Shown: positions 26,896 through 37,616 of the stretch, one piece after another
Layout: each line of letters starts with the position of its first letter
How positions within the stretch are numbered: position 1 is the first letter of the stretch
DNA from: Stenotrophomonas acidaminiphila
GTDB lineage: Bacteria > Pseudomonadota > Gammaproteobacteria > Xanthomonadales > Xanthomonadaceae
Reading direction: 5' to 3'
NCBI GenBank assembly: GCA_002951995.1
Contig: CP019797.1
Coordinates: 3,456,501 to 3,520,500 of the forward strand
Length of the DNA stretch: 64,000 nt
Program-made: the position numbers and the translations under genes
Notes under the pieces: model-generated
Database searches by the model: none
What the model was told of the DNA's origin: nothing
The model's input: only the letters and a program-made list of their open reading frames with translations

Positions 26896-29085
26896 ATGAC
26901 CACGCCGTACACCACGCCCGATTACGACAACGAAGCCGCCGACCACGGGCGTGAGGCGATCACCACCGAGTACAAGTTCTCCCACGTCACCACCGGCCGC
27001 TACCTGCCCACCCCGGGCAAGGCGCCAGCCTGGCCGTTCGCCGACATCGGCAGCTGGATGATCGACGCCAACGCCAGCGCCGGTGACTGGCTGACCGAAC
27101 TGAAGGACTGGCGCCGCGAGCACCTGGTGCGGATCGGCTACACCGACGTGAACTACCGGCGCCCGGAGCTGCAGTGGGCGCAGCGCAACTTCGTGCACGC
27201 GCAGATGATGGTCGAGGACCGCTATTTCTTCGACGTGGACACCGCGCAGTACACCGTGGACAGGTACCTGGACGACCTGGTCGCGCGCTTCGGCGGGATC
27301 GATTCGGTGCTGATCTGGTACGTCTACCCGAACATCGGCATCGACGACCGCAACCAGTTCGACCTGGCGCACACCCTGCCCGGCGGCCTGGAAGGCTTGA
27401 AGGCCGCGGTGCAGGCGTTCCAGAAGCGCGGCGTGCGCGTGTTCCTGCCGGCCAAGCCGTGGGACCACGGCACCCGCGACCCGGGCGTGACGCACTGGGA
27501 CGGGATGGCGCAGATCATCCAGGCCACCGGCGCCGACGGCATCAACGGCGACACCTTCAACGGCGTGCCGCGCGCGTTCTTCGACGCCTGCGATGCCAAC
27601 GGCAACCCGGTGGTGGTGCAGCCCGAGTCGACCATCAGCTCGGAGGAACAGCTGATCTGGAACGTGCAGAGCTGGGGCAAGAAGGCGCCTGATGGCCCGG
27701 TGCCGCCGGTGTCCAAGTGGAAGTGGCTGGAGCCGCGGCACATGGTCAACTACGAGAACCGCTGGGGCCGCAACCGCAACCACGACCTGCAGTACTGCTT
27801 CTTCAACGGCATCGGCTACAACGCCTGGGAGAACATCTGGGGCATCTGGAACCAGTTCACCGCGCGTGACGGCGAAACGCTGCGCCGCATCGCCGCGATC
27901 TACCGCCAGTTCCCGCAGCTGGTGGTGTCGCAGGACTGGGAGCCGTACCAGGTCTGCTACCAGGGCGGCATCTTCGCCAGCCGGTTCCCGGTAGAGGGCC
28001 TGTGCCTGCATACCTTCATCAACCGCAACGAATACGCGGTCAACGGCGAGCAGATCGGCCTGCCGCACGTGGACGGCACGCGCTACTACGACGTGTGGCA
28101 CGGCGTGGAACTGTCGCCGTCGATCCGTGACGGCGTGGCGGTGATCGAACTGCCGATGGAAGCACGGGGCTTCGGCGCGGTGCTGAGCGTCGGCCCGGGC
28201 GTGGTGCTGGACGGCTTGGACGCGTTCCTGGCCGAGACCGCGCGGCGCGCGGTACAGCCGCTCAACAGCTACTCCGGCGCCTGGAAGGCGGCCCCGCAGC
28301 AGTTGCGCGCGATCGCGCCGACGCCGCCGCAGGCCAGCGCGCCGGCGGGCATGGTCACCATTCCGGCCGGGGAGTTCGTGTTCGCCGTCGGCGGGGTCGA
28401 GATCGAGGGCTTCAACTGGGCCGGCCAGGACGTGCAGTTCCCGTGGGAGGACTGCCCGCGTCGCCACCACCGCCGGCGCATGCGGATGGACGCGTTCCAC
28501 ATCGACCGTCATCCGGTGACCAACGCGCAGTTCAAGGCGTTCATCGACGCCACCGGCTACCACCCGGCCGACGACATCAATTTCCTCGCCCACTGGGTGG
28601 ACGGCGCGCCGCGCCCCGGCTGGGGCAACAAGCCGGTGACCTGGGTATCGCTGGAGGACGCGCGCGCCTACGCCGCGTGGGCCGGCAAGCGCCTGCCGCA
28701 CGAATGGGAATGGCAGTACGCCGCACAGGGCAGCGATGGCCGGCTGTATCCGTGGGGCAACGACTGGGACCCGGCCCGGGTGCCGCGGGTGAACCGCGGC
28801 CGCCGCATCCTGCCGCCGGACGACGTCGACGCGCACCCGGACGGCGCCAGCCCGTTCGGCGTGGAGGACCTGGTCGGCAACGTGTGGCAGTGGACCGACG
28901 AGTTCGTCGACGAGCACACCCGCGCGGCGATCCTGCGCGGCGGTTCCAGCTACCAGCCGCAGACCTCGCACTGGTACTTCCCGCAGGCCTACCGGCTGGA
29001 CCAGCACGGCAAGTACCTGCTGATGGCGCCGGCCAAGGACCGCAGCGGCATGCTCGGCTTCCGCTGCGTGGTGGACGCGGCATGA
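26896..29085 (+). CDS. Glycosidase-like TIM-barrel protein fused to an FGE/sulfatase-modifying-factor-like domain
   Basis: A protein of about 729 residues with no signal peptide. The first ~470 residues read like an uncharacterised glycoside-hydrolase barrel: IDSVLIWYVYPNIGIDDRNQFD, RGVRVFLPAKPWDHGTRDPG, ADGINGDTFNGVP, VVVQPESTISSEEQLIWN and GYNAWENIWGIWNQFTARD. The last ~245 residues form an FGE/SUMF1 fold: MVTIPAGEFVFAVGG, DAFHIDRHPVTNAQFKAFID, WAGKRLPHEWEWQYAAQG, LVGNVWQWTDE, LRGGSSYQP and GFRCVVDAA. The catalytic Cys pair of true FGE is absent; only the GFRC cysteine remains, so sulfatase activation is unlikely. An alternative ATG lies at 26887. Its stop overlaps the GH127 start. The barrel may be a new glycosidase; I do not recognise its family. 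Confidence 0.75.
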   Translation: MTTPYTTPDYDNEAADHGREAITTEYKFSHVTTGRYLPTPGKAPAWPFADIGSWMIDANASAGDWLTELKDWRREHLVRIGYTDVNYRRPELQWAQRNFVHAQMMVEDRYFFDVDTAQYTVDRYLDDLVARFGGIDSVLIWYVYPNIGIDDRNQFDLAHTLPGGLEGLKAAVQAFQKRGVRVFLPAKPWDHGTRDPGVTHWDGMAQIIQATGADGINGDTFNGVPRAFFDACDANGNPVVVQPESTISSEEQLIWNVQSWGKKAPDGPVPPVSKWKWLEPRHMVNYENRWGRNRNHDLQYCFFNGIGYNAWENIWGIWNQFTARDGETLRRIAAIYRQFPQLVVSQDWEPYQVCYQGGIFASRFPVEGLCLHTFINRNEYAVNGEQIGLPHVDGTRYYDVWHGVELSPSIRDGVAVIELPMEARGFGAVLSVGPGVVLDGLDAFLAETARRAVQPLNSYSGAWKAAPQQLRAIAPTPPQASAPAGMVTIPAGEFVFAVGGVEIEGFNWAGQDVQFPWEDCPRRHHRRRMRMDAFHIDRHPVTNAQFKAFIDATGYHPADDINFLAHWVDGAPRPGWGNKPVTWVSLEDARAYAAWAGKRLPHEWEWQYAAQGSDGRLYPWGNDWDPARVPRVNRGRRILPPDDVDAHPDGASPFGVEDLVGNVWQWTDEFVDEHTRAAILRGGSSYQPQTSHWYFPQAYRLDQHGKYLLMAPAKDRSGMLGFRCVVDAA

Positions 29086-30935
29086 GCGCGGCGATCAGCA
29101 GCGGCCAGCAGCTGGCCGCGCCCGCGGCGGTGCGGCTCGACGGCCTGTTCGGGCAGATGCTGGCGGCCAACCGCGGCGGCCGGCTGAGCCACTTCATCGT
29201 CGATGAGGACAGCCCGTCGATCCGCATCTTCGGCCAGGCGCACAAGCAGCAGAACCAGGAAGGCGATTGGTACGGCGAGCATGCCGGCAAATGGCTCTCC
29301 GCCACCGCCCGCGCGGTGGCGCAGGGCGGGCAGCCACAGCTGCAGGCCAACCTGCGCCGCGTGGCCGACTGGCTGGTCAGCCAGCAGGACGATGACGGCT
29401 ACCTCGGCAATTACGCCGCCGACCGCCGCTTCACCGTGCCGCAGCCGCCGCGGCCGGAAAGCTGGAACGGCGAGCCGGCGCTGCGCACCTGGGACATCTG
29501 GACCCACAGCTACCTGATCCTGGGGTTCCTGGAAACCTGGCGCGCGTTGCGCGACGACCGCTACCTGCAGGCCGCGCGGCGCATCGCCGACCTGTGCTGG
29601 CAGGCGCTGGAATCGGGCATCGACATCACCACGCTGGGCAACCACCACGGCATGTCCGCCACGGTGCTGCTGGACCCGGCCGCCGACCTGTACCTGGCCA
29701 CCGGCGAACCCCGCTATCTGGCGCTGGCCGAGAAGATCCTGCAGCAGGCCAACGCCAACCCACGCCTGGCGCTGCTGGACAAGGCGCTGGCCGGCGAGGA
29801 CGCGGCCTTCATCGCCACCGGCAAGGCCTACCAGCTGTGCTGGAACCTGGTCGGGCTGGCCAAGCTGTACAAGGCCACCGGCAAGGACGAGTACCGCGTC
29901 GCGGTCGATACGCTGTGGCACAACATCCGCGCCCATCACCTCACCCTGGGCGGCGGCCCGTGGGGCGGCGTGGCGCACCGGTCGCGTGAAGTGTTCAACG
30001 CGCCGCGCACGTTCTTCCCGCAGGCCTACGTGGAAACCTGCTCGGTGCTGGCATGGATGCAGCTGAACCGCGAACTGCTCGCGATCACCGGCCACGCGCG
30101 TTACGCCGACGAACTGGAACGCACCGCCTACAACGACCTGCTGGCGGCGATGGCACCCGATGGCGAGGACTGGTGCTACTACACCTTCCCCAACGGCAAG
30201 CGGGTACACACCACCTACTGGCGCTGCTGCAAGTCCTCCGGCGCGATGGCGGTGGAGGAACTGCCGCAGGTCGCCTACGGCACCAGCGCCGACGGCAGCC
30301 TGCGGGTCAACCTGTACGGCGCCGGGCAGGCGACCCTGCAGCACCCGGAGGCCGGCGCGGTGACGCTGCAGCAGCACACGCGCTATCCGTTCGATGGCCG
30401 GATCACGCTGCGGGTGACACCGGAAAACCGCGCCAGCTTCGGCATCGGCCTGCGCATCCCCGGCTGGGCCGAGGGCGCGCGCATCCAGGTCAACGGCGTC
30501 GAGGTGCCGGTGCAGGCGGGTGCCGACGGCTTCGTGCTGCTGCGGCGGCAATGGCAGGCCGGTGACATGGTCAGCGTGGTGCTGCCGTTGCGGCCACAGC
30601 TGCAGCGCGCGGCCAACATCAACGTGCAGGAATCGCGCGCGCCGGATGGCTCGCCGGTGGCGCAGGAGGTGCTGCGCTGGGAATACATCGGCCTGACCTA
30701 CGGCCCGCTGGTGTACGCCACCGGGCTGATCGACGGCTACAAGACCGACGAGACGGTACGGTTGCCGGCCGGCGATCCGTCGAACTGGCTGCAGGTCGGA
30801 GACGACCAGGGCGAAGGCGCGCCGGTGACGATGCGGCTGGACTGCCGCGCGCCGCTGGTGTTCGAGCCCTACTACCGCTGCGGCGGGCGCGAGCACGGTG
30901 TCTGGCGGCTGACCTGGCTGTCGCTGGCGCCGTGA
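29082..30935 (+). CDS. GH127 beta-L-arabinofuranosidase (DUF1680 family)
   Basis: A 617-residue cytoplasmic glycosidase, without signal peptide, of the GH127 family. Its founding member, bifidobacterial HypBA1, removes beta-L-arabinofuranose from arabinooligosaccharides attached to hydroxyproline. The zinc-thiolate active site is conserved: Glu318 and Cys320 in AYVETCSVLAWM, and Cys382-Cys383 in YWRCCKSSGAMA, with another Glu at about 303 (REVFNAP). An (alpha/alpha) barrel (ARRIADLCWQALESG, TGKAYQLCWNLVGLAKLY) is followed by beta-sandwich modules. Other GH127 members act on different sugars such as aceric acid, so the exact substrate is open. ATG 29082 overlaps the upstream stop (ATGA). Confidence 0.9.
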   Translation: MSAAISSGQQLAAPAAVRLDGLFGQMLAANRGGRLSHFIVDEDSPSIRIFGQAHKQQNQEGDWYGEHAGKWLSATARAVAQGGQPQLQANLRRVADWLVSQQDDDGYLGNYAADRRFTVPQPPRPESWNGEPALRTWDIWTHSYLILGFLETWRALRDDRYLQAARRIADLCWQALESGIDITTLGNHHGMSATVLLDPAADLYLATGEPRYLALAEKILQQANANPRLALLDKALAGEDAAFIATGKAYQLCWNLVGLAKLYKATGKDEYRVAVDTLWHNIRAHHLTLGGGPWGGVAHRSREVFNAPRTFFPQAYVETCSVLAWMQLNRELLAITGHARYADELERTAYNDLLAAMAPDGEDWCYYTFPNGKRVHTTYWRCCKSSGAMAVEELPQVAYGTSADGSLRVNLYGAGQATLQHPEAGAVTLQQHTRYPFDGRITLRVTPENRASFGIGLRIPGWAEGARIQVNGVEVPVQAGADGFVLLRRQWQAGDMVSVVLPLRPQLQRAANINVQESRAPDGSPVAQEVLRWEYIGLTYGPLVYATGLIDGYKTDETVRLPAGDPSNWLQVGDDQGEGAPVTMRLDCRAPLVFEPYYRCGGREHGVWRLTWLSLAP

Positions 30936-31049
30936 AGACGCCGGCCCCGCGGCCATTCACCGCTTTAAGTCCTCGCTGAAAATACCCGCACGATATGTTT
31001 CTTCCCGGCCACGCGGAGGAAACTGCAATCAAGGAATCGAGCGCACCCC

Positions 31050-32243
31050 ATGACAGGAAGCCCCAGCCCCTCTCCCTTCGACATCGCCCGTCGCGACGGC
31101 GCCAGCGGCCCGCTCAGTGGCGTACGCGTGCTCGATCTCAGCGCGTACATCGCCGGCCCCTACGGCTGCACGCTGCTGGCCGACCAGGGCGCGGAAGTGA
31201 TCAAGGTGGAGCCGCCAACCGGCGACAACCTGCGCAAGTACCCGTCCACGCTGGAAGCGGAAAGCCGCGCCTTCCTGGGCGTCAACCGCTCCAAGCGCGG
31301 CGTGGTGCTGGACCTGAAGCAGCCCGACCAGCGCGCGGTGCTGATGCGCCTGGTGCGCGAGGCCGACGTGCTGGTGCACAACTTCCGCCCGGACGTGCCG
31401 GCGCGGCTGGGCATCGACTTCGACAGCCTGCAGCGGCTCAACCCGCGGCTGGTGTACTGCGCGGTCACCGGCTACGGCGAGACCGGGCCGCTGCGCGACA
31501 AGGCCGGCTACGACCAGGTGCTGCAGACCATGACCGGGATGTGCGCCATGCAGGGCAAGCCCGGCGGTGCCCCGGAGATCCTCTACGGCTCGGTGGTGGA
31601 CTACTACGCCGCCGCGCTGGTGGCCGCGGGCGTGTCCTCGGCGCTGTACGAGCGTGAACGCAGCGGCGAAGGCCAGTACGTGGGCGTGTCGCTGCTGCGC
31701 AGCGCGCTGACCATGCAGTCGGCTCGGATGATCTGGGCCGAAGGCGAACCGGAGGCGGTGGGTCGCGACATGCGCTCGGGTGGCGTCACCGGCATCCATC
31801 CCACCGCCGACGGCTGGCTCTACATCTCGGCCAACACGCCGCATTTCTGGCAGGCGCTGTGCGAGAAGACCGGGCTGCCGGAACTGGCCACGGACCCGCG
31901 CTACGACACCGTGCGCAAGCGCGCCGCGCACTCGGACGAACTGCTGGCGCGGCTGCATGCGGCGCTGGCCGCGCGCGGCGCGCTGGAATGGGAAGCGCTG
32001 TTCGGCGAGGACGTGCCGTGCGCGGCCGCGCGCAAGGTCGAGGACATGTTCGAGCACCCGCAGGTGCAGGCCGGCGGAATGATCACCACGCTGCCGCACC
32101 CGGTGCTGGGCAGCTACCGCGGCATCACCCGCCCCATCGTGTTCGGCCGCACCCCCGGCCCGCAGCCGTTCGCCGCGCCGGTGTTCGACCAGGACACCGC
32201 CGCGGTGCTCGCGCGTGTCGCCGACGACGACGCCACGCCCTGA
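31050..32243 (+). CDS. CaiB/BaiF family CoA-transferase
   Basis: A 397-residue class III CoA-transferase that moves CoA between carboxylic acids through a covalent Asp-CoA intermediate. Motifs are [95 protein letters not shown], a catalytic Asp in that last block, and [13 protein letters not shown]. The transaldolase starts 13 bp downstream, so they are co-transcribed. It may pair with the CitE-like lyase at 17688. The acid substrates are unknown. Confidence 0.9.
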   Translation: MTGSPSPSPFDIARRDGASGPLSGVRVLDLSAYIAGPYGCTLLADQGAEVIKVEPPTGDNLRKYPSTLEAESRAFLGVNRSKRGVVLDLKQPDQRAVLMRLVREADVLVHNFRPDVPARLGIDFDSLQRLNPRLVYCAVTGYGETGPLRDKAGYDQVLQTMTGMCAMQGKPGGAPEILYGSVVDYYAAALVAAGVSSALYERERSGEGQYVGVSLLRSALTMQSARMIWAEGEPEAVGRDMRSGGVTGIHPTADGWLYISANTPHFWQALCEKTGLPELATDPRYDTVRKRAAHSDELLARLHAALAARGALEWEALFGEDVPCAAARKVEDMFEHPQVQAGGMITTLPHPVLGSYRGITRPIVFGRTPGPQPFAAPVFDQDTAAVLARVADDDATP

Positions 32244-32256
32244 CCAGGAACCCGCC

Positions 32257-33212
32257 ATGACCCGATCCAAGCTCGCCCAGCTGCGTGAACTGTCCGTCGT
32301 GGTCGCCGATACCGGCGACTACGACGCCATCAAGCGTCTGCGCCCGGTCGACTGCACCACCAACCCGACGCTGGTGCGCAAGGCGCTGGACCTGCCGGTG
32401 TACGCCGGGCTGATCGAACGCGAACTGGAATGGGGCCGCGCCCAGCCCGGCGACCGCGCCGAGGTCGCCAGGGCCGTGGTCGACCGCCTGACCATCGGCG
32501 TGGGCACGATGCTGGCCGCGCTGGTGCCGGGCCGCGTTTCCACCGAGGTCGATGCCGACCAGGCCCACGACACCGCCGCGACCATCGCCAAGGCGCGCCA
32601 GTTCATCGCCATGTACGAAGCGGCCGGCGTGCCGCGCGACAAGGTGCTGATCAAGATCGCCGCCACCTGGGCCGGGGTGGAAGCCACCCGCGTGCTGCAG
32701 GCCGAGGGCATCGACTGCAACCTGACGCTGATCTTCAACCCGACCCAGGCGCTGGCCTGTTCGGAAGCCGGCGCGTTCCTGATCTCGCCGTTCGTGGGCC
32801 GCATCCTGGACTGGTACGTGGCCCATGGCCAGGCGCCGGCCAGCATCGACGAGGACCCGGGCGTGCGGTTCGTGCGCGGGTGTACGCCGAGTTCAAGCGC
32901 CGCGGTTCGCCGACGGTGGTGATGGGCGCCTCGTTCCGCTCGACCGCGCAGATCGAGGCGCTGGCCGGCTGCGACCGCCTGACCATCTCGCCGGACCTGC
33001 TGGAAAAGCTCGACGCCGACCTGGGCGAGCTGCCGCGCAGGCTGGTGCCGGGCGCCGCCGAGGCGGTGCACGTCGCGCCGATCGACCAGGCGAAGTTCGA
33101 CGCGGACATGGCCGCCGACCCGATGGCCACCGAGAAGCTGGCCACCGGCATCGACGCTTTCGCCAAGGACCTGCAGGCGCTGCGCGAGCGCATCGCCGCG
33201 CGGTTGGGCTGA
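32257..33212 (+). pseudogene. tal: Transaldolase (TalB type), single-base frameshift
   Basis: Pentose-phosphate enzyme exchanging a dihydroxyacetone unit between sugar phosphates. The N-terminal part reads [49 protein letters not shown], the Schiff-base segment [15 protein letters not shown], and [15 protein letters not shown]. After GVRFVR (about 32876) the frame breaks in gcgcgggtgtacg and stops at 32922. The rest ([34 protein letters not shown], up to AARLG) continues one frame over to 33212. Inserting one base restores about 319 residues, the usual length. Real inactivation is possible, but loss of a G or C in the read is as likely. The phosphatase starts 7 bp downstream. Confidence 0.88.
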
Positions 33213-33219
33213 GGCCGGC

Positions 33220-34056
33220 ATGCGCACGCTGCGCAATCCGTTTCCGCTGCTGATCGCCACCGGCCTGTCCCTGCTGGCGAGCGCCTGCGCCACGCCCGCC
33301 GCGCGCCCCGCGGTGCCCGAGATCCGTCCGGGCGTCGCCCGTGGCTATCTGGAGACGGAGCAGCTGCCGGACAGCATCGCCCTGCTGCCGCCGCCACCCG
33401 CGCCGGGCTCGGCCGCGTTCGCGCTGGACGAACAGGTCAACCAGGCCCGTACCCTGCGCGGCACGCCACGCTGGCAGCAGGCCATCGCCGACGCCAACCT
33501 GCAGTTCCCCGAGGCCGCGTCGATCTTCGCCTGCGCCATCGGCACCCGCATCGACGCAGCCGGCACGCCGCGCCTGTACGGCCTGCTGCGCCGCACCGGC
33601 ACCGACGCGGCGGTGGTCAGCGACGCCGCCAAGCACCGCTACAACCGCACGCGGCCGTTCATGGTCAACGGCGAGCCTACCTGCACGCCGGACAAGGAAG
33701 CCGGGCTGGCGGAGAACGGCTCGTATCCGTCGGGCCACACGTCCATCGGCTGGGCCTGGGCGCTGATCCTGGCCGAGCTGGCGCCGGACCGCAGCGACGC
33801 CATCCTCGCCCGTGGCCGCAGCTATGGCGAAAGCCGGCTGGTGTGCAACGTGCACTGGCACAGCGACGTGCTCTCGGGGCGGTTCATGGGATCGGCGGTG
33901 GTCGCACGCCTGCACGCCGACCCGCGGTTCCGCCGCGACATGGACGCGGCGCGCGTGGAACTGGCCATGGCACGCCGGCGCGGCACCGCGCCAGTGGCCG
34001 GATGCGAGGCCACCGCGGCGGCACTGGCGCAGCCGCTGCCAGCCGCGGCTTACTGA
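33220..34056 (+). CDS. PAP2-family acid phosphatase (class A nonspecific, PhoN-like)
   Basis: A 278-residue periplasmic or lipoprotein phosphatase. The N-terminus has a lipoprotein-like signal (LLIATGLSLLASACATP). The vanadium-haloperoxidase-type signature of class A acid phosphatases is complete: KHRYNRTRPF, GSYPSGHTSIGWAWALIL and SRLVCNVHWHSDVLSGR, giving Lys, Arg, His, Arg, His and Asp catalytic residues. It follows transaldolase by 7 bp and ends the transcript before a strong terminator at 34108. It probably releases phosphate from extracellular phosphomonoesters, not necessarily linked to the sugar genes. Confidence 0.92.
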   Translation: MRTLRNPFPLLIATGLSLLASACATPAARPAVPEIRPGVARGYLETEQLPDSIALLPPPPAPGSAAFALDEQVNQARTLRGTPRWQQAIADANLQFPEAASIFACAIGTRIDAAGTPRLYGLLRRTGTDAAVVSDAAKHRYNRTRPFMVNGEPTCTPDKEAGLAENGSYPSGHTSIGWAWALILAELAPDRSDAILARGRSYGESRLVCNVHWHSDVLSGRFMGSAVVARLHADPRFRRDMDAARVELAMARRRGTAPVAGCEATAAALAQPLPAAAY

Positions 34057-34107
34057 TCACTGCAGGTTAGGTTACCGGTCGCTCTCTCCCTCCCTCCGGT
34101 ATCGCCA

Positions 34108-34141
34108 CGACCGTGCCGCCATGGCACGGTCGTTTTTTTTT
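34108..34141 (+). terminator. Strong Rho-independent terminator
   Basis: A perfect 10-bp stem (cgaccgtgcc, loop gccat, ggcacggtcg) is followed by nine T residues, 52 bp after the phosphatase stop. It ends the CoA-transferase/transaldolase/phosphatase transcript. Confidence 0.95.
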
Positions 34142-34313
34142 GCGCCCCCCGCGCCGATGCCCGCAATCGTTGTGCGGAGTTCCGCATCAGGGCTCCGTGT
34201 TTCGTGCTATCGGCGGGCACGCCGCACTCAAGACCATGGCAGAGGCGCCATTGCGTCTTTTTTCTGCCGTGGCATGCAACGCATGCGCGGCCGACACATT
34301 TCGGGGAGGGGAT

Positions 34314-37096
34314 ATGAGGATTTCACTGAAACGCAGCCGCATCGCCTGTGCCGTCACCGCGGCGTTGCTGCCATCGCTGGCGATCGCGCAGGAAGCAACC
34401 GGCAGCACCACCACGTCGCTGGACAAGGTGGAAGTCACGGGTTCGCGCATCAAGCGCACCGAGATCGAGGGCATCGACCCGGTGCTGGTCGTCACCGCGC
34501 AGGATCTCGAGCACCAGGGATTCGCCAACGTCTACGACGCGCTGTCGAACCTGTCGATGAACACCGGCATCTTCGTCGGCGAGGAAAGCACCAACAATTT
34601 CAACGCCAACGCGCAGGCGCTGAACCTGCGTGGCTTCGGGCCAGGCTACACGCTGGTGCTGCTCAACGGCCGTCGCATCCCGGTGCTACCCAAGCCGTCG
34701 GGGGCGTGAGCGGCAACGTCACCAACCTGGCGATGATCCCGACCTCGGCGGTGGACCGGGTCGAGATCCTGACCAGCGGCGCGTCGGCCATCTACGGGTC
34801 GGACGCGGTGGCCGGCGTGGTCAATGTCATCCTCAAGGACCGGATCGAAGGCACCACCGTGTCCTGGCGGCACGGCGACACCGTGCATGGCGGTGGCCGC
34901 TCCGAGCGCGCCACGCTCACCACCGGCTTCGAGTTTGGCGACACCCGCGTCAGCGCCGGGCTGGAATGGGACAAGCGCTGGCCGATCCGCGGCAACCAGC
35001 GCAGCTGGTTCGCCTCGCCCGAGCGCTCGCCCGACCCCGCGTACCGTGAGCCGACCCAGGTGATGTCGTTCTGGGACCGTGACACCGGCTGGGACCTGCT
35101 GGACATCGGCAACCGCTGCGGCGCGCTGGGCTACGAGGCGGTGCGCCCGGGCTGGGCCGGCGACGGCAGCGAGAAATACTGCGGCGACAACGATTTCGAC
35201 AGCTACACCGTGCGCAACGGCCGCAGGCGCCTGTTCGGCTTCCTCAACCTCAGCCACCGCCTCGGCGACCACGAGCTGTATGCCACCGCGCTGTCGACCC
35301 GCTCGCGCGCCGACGCCGGTTTGTACCGCTATGGCTTCGCGGTGGACTACGAAGTGGTCGAGGACATGCAGGCGCCGGTGCCCGACGCGACGGCGTGGCG
35401 GCACGTCTACCGCACCTTCCGCAACTCCGAGTTCAGCGGCAGCAACCAGTCGTTCAAGGAAGACAACGACGTGCTGATCGCCGGCATCCGCGGCACCGTG
35501 GGTTCGCTGGACTACAGCCTCAACTACAACTATGGCCGCTACCGTTACCGCGACAGCGTGGACCGCTTCAATGACCAGGCCATGCTTTCGCTGCTGTTCG
35601 GGCAGCAGGGCCGCGACTGGTCGTTCCCCTGGGCCGGCAGCCGCTGGGTACGGGTCGGCAAGGACCGGCTCGACGGCAACCTGCTGCCCAACGGCGCGCT
35701 GGACTTCTTCGGCACGCTCACCCCGGAACAGTTCCGCGACGCGATGTACACCTCGGTCGGCGATGGCCGCTCCACCTCGCAGGCGTTCACCGCCGACCTG
35801 TCCGGCGCGCTGTTCGAACTGCCGGCCGGGCCGCTGGCGTTCGCCGCCGTGGCCGAGGCCAATCGCGACACCTACCGTTTCATCACCGACCAGCCCACCG
35901 TCGATGGCGAGATCTACGGCTGGAGCGGCATCCGCGGCCAGGGCAAGCGCAACCACTACGCATTGGGCACCGAGTTCTCGGTGCCGCTGCTGGCCGCCGG
36001 CTCCGGTTTCGGCCAGTGGGACGCCAAGCTGGCCGCGCGCTACGACTACTACGACGATGCGTCCGACGTCGGCGGCGCCTTCACCTGGCAGGCGGGCCTG
36101 AGCTGGCGGCCGTCGGACTGGCTGCTGCTGCGTGCCTCCCGCGCCACCTCGTTCCGCGCCCCGGACATGCATGTGATGTTCGCCGAGCGCAGTTCGTCCT
36201 ATACCAGCGGCGTGGACTACCTGGCCTGCGTGAAGGGCGAGGGCCTGGCGCGCGGCGCGAGCTGGCAGGGCTGCGGCGAGAAATACGGCACCGGGTCGAT
36301 CCGCCAGTACTCCGAAGGCGACCCGGCGCTGCGCGAGGAGAAGGGCTCCAGCGACACCATCGGGCTGGTCGCCCAGCTTGGCGCCAACCACTCCTTCAGC
36401 CTGGACTGGTACAGCGTCGAACTGAACGACCAGGTCGGGGTCATCGGTGCCGACGCCGTGCTGCGCTATGCCGCCGAATGCACGCTGGGCTACGACATCC
36501 AGGGCCGCGACGTGGACCCCGGCTCGCCCAAGTGCCAGACCATGCTGGCGCGCGTGCAGCGCGGTGGCCGCGGCGACGGCGTGCAGTCGGTCATCACCAG
36601 CCCGTTCAACACCGGCATGTACCGCCAGGACGGCGTGGACATGACCTGGAACTCGAGCCTGCCGACCGAGCGCTGGGGCCGCTTCTCGGCGCGCATCGGC
36701 TATACCCACATCCTCAAGACGCTCAGCCGCTACCTGCCCGAGGACGCAGTCGAGAACATCCGCGACCGACAGTGGAACAACGAATTCCGTACCCGCTCCA
36801 ACATGACCGTGGGCTGGGACTACAGGCGCGTGTCCAGCTACGTGCACATCAACCGGCTCGGTTCCTCGCCGGTACGCTGGGCCGACGCGTATGAACGCTT
36901 CAAGCCATGGACCACGGTGAACCTGTCGCTGGGCTACCGCGCCACCGAAGCGCTCTCCCTCAACCTGGCCGTGGTCAACGTGCTGGACAAGAAGCCCTGG
37001 CGCCATGCGTCGGAGAAATGGTGGCCGTACGCGGACATCAGCAAGTACAACCCGGCCGGCACCGAGTACTTCATGACCATCGAATACCGGCTCTGA
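34314..37096 (+). pseudogene. Large TonB-dependent receptor, single-base frameshift
   Basis: Outer-membrane receptor of about 927 residues in the Oar-like/carbohydrate group common in Xanthomonadaceae. It has a signal peptide (MRISLKRSRIACAVTAALLPSLAIAQ), TTTSLDKVEVTGSRIKRTEIEG as TonB-box region, plug motifs (NLRGFGPGYTLVLLNGRRIPV, then VDRVEILTSGASAIYGSDAVAGVVNVILK), and a long barrel ending TEYFMTIEYRL. The first frame stops at 34709. The break lies in the five-G run at 34700-34704; a sixth G gives a continuous P-S-G-G-V-S-G-N. An aggggat Shine-Dalgarno sequence precedes ATG 34314. It is probably functional if the missing G is a read error. Upstream is a terminator, so it has its own promoter within 34142-34313. 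Confidence 0.88.
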
Positions 37097-37122
37097 ACTT
37101 CCATCCGGGCATGCCCGGCACC

Positions 37123-37158
37123 ACGGCCACCGTGACACGGCAAGGTCACGGTGGCCGT
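37123..37158. terminator. Hairpin terminator after the second TonB receptor
   Basis: A perfect 14-bp stem (acggccaccgtgac ... gtcacggtggccgt) with an 8-base loop starts 27 bp after the receptor stop. There is only a weak T-tract (tgccgttc), so termination is likely but could be bidirectional or Rho-assisted. Confidence 0.7.
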
Positions 37159-37616
37159 TGCCGTTCATGCAGGGCCACGGCGCGGCCGTCGGTGCAGATC
37201 ATCGGGCTGCGCGGTGCCGGCCGGCGCCAGCGCGCGTCGCTGGTCAGGTCCACGCCGGGCCGTCGTTCCCGCCGGACATCGGCATGCGTGCGCCCCGCGC
37301 GCCGCAGCGCACCTGCAGCCCGATGCTGTCGCCGCGCATCGCGTTGCGGCCCTGCTCGTGGCACAGCCGCCGCGGGAACGGCCCGCCGCCGGCGCCGCCA
37401 TGGCCGCATTGCGGCTGCGCATGGCCGACAGGTGGTCCACGTCCTGCCGGCGCCGCAGGGGGTTTAGCGCCACGCCATCGCGGCTCCAGCGCGCGCCGCG
37501 CGGTCAACGCACCAATGCGCCGATGCGCCAATGCGCGCGCCCCTCCCGCGCAGGGAAAGGGATTGCGGGCGCGTGCCGGGGGTGGCGAGTGCCACCGCGG
37601 GAAAGCGGAATCGGAC
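37159..37616. other. Non-coding stretch between convergent genes
   Basis: About 460 bp lie between the receptor terminator and the end of the S9 peptidase gene. Frames are open on both strands, but all translations are Arg/Pro/Ala-rich with no domain I recognise. A short imperfect repeat of catgcgc-like units lies at about 37510-37535. It is possibly decayed coding sequence, but I cannot identify a parent. Confidence 0.45.

Noticed and set aside
26896..29085. C-terminal domain as a working formylglycine-generating enzyme
   Set aside because: The catalytic Cys pair is missing and no sulfatase gene is present in the window.
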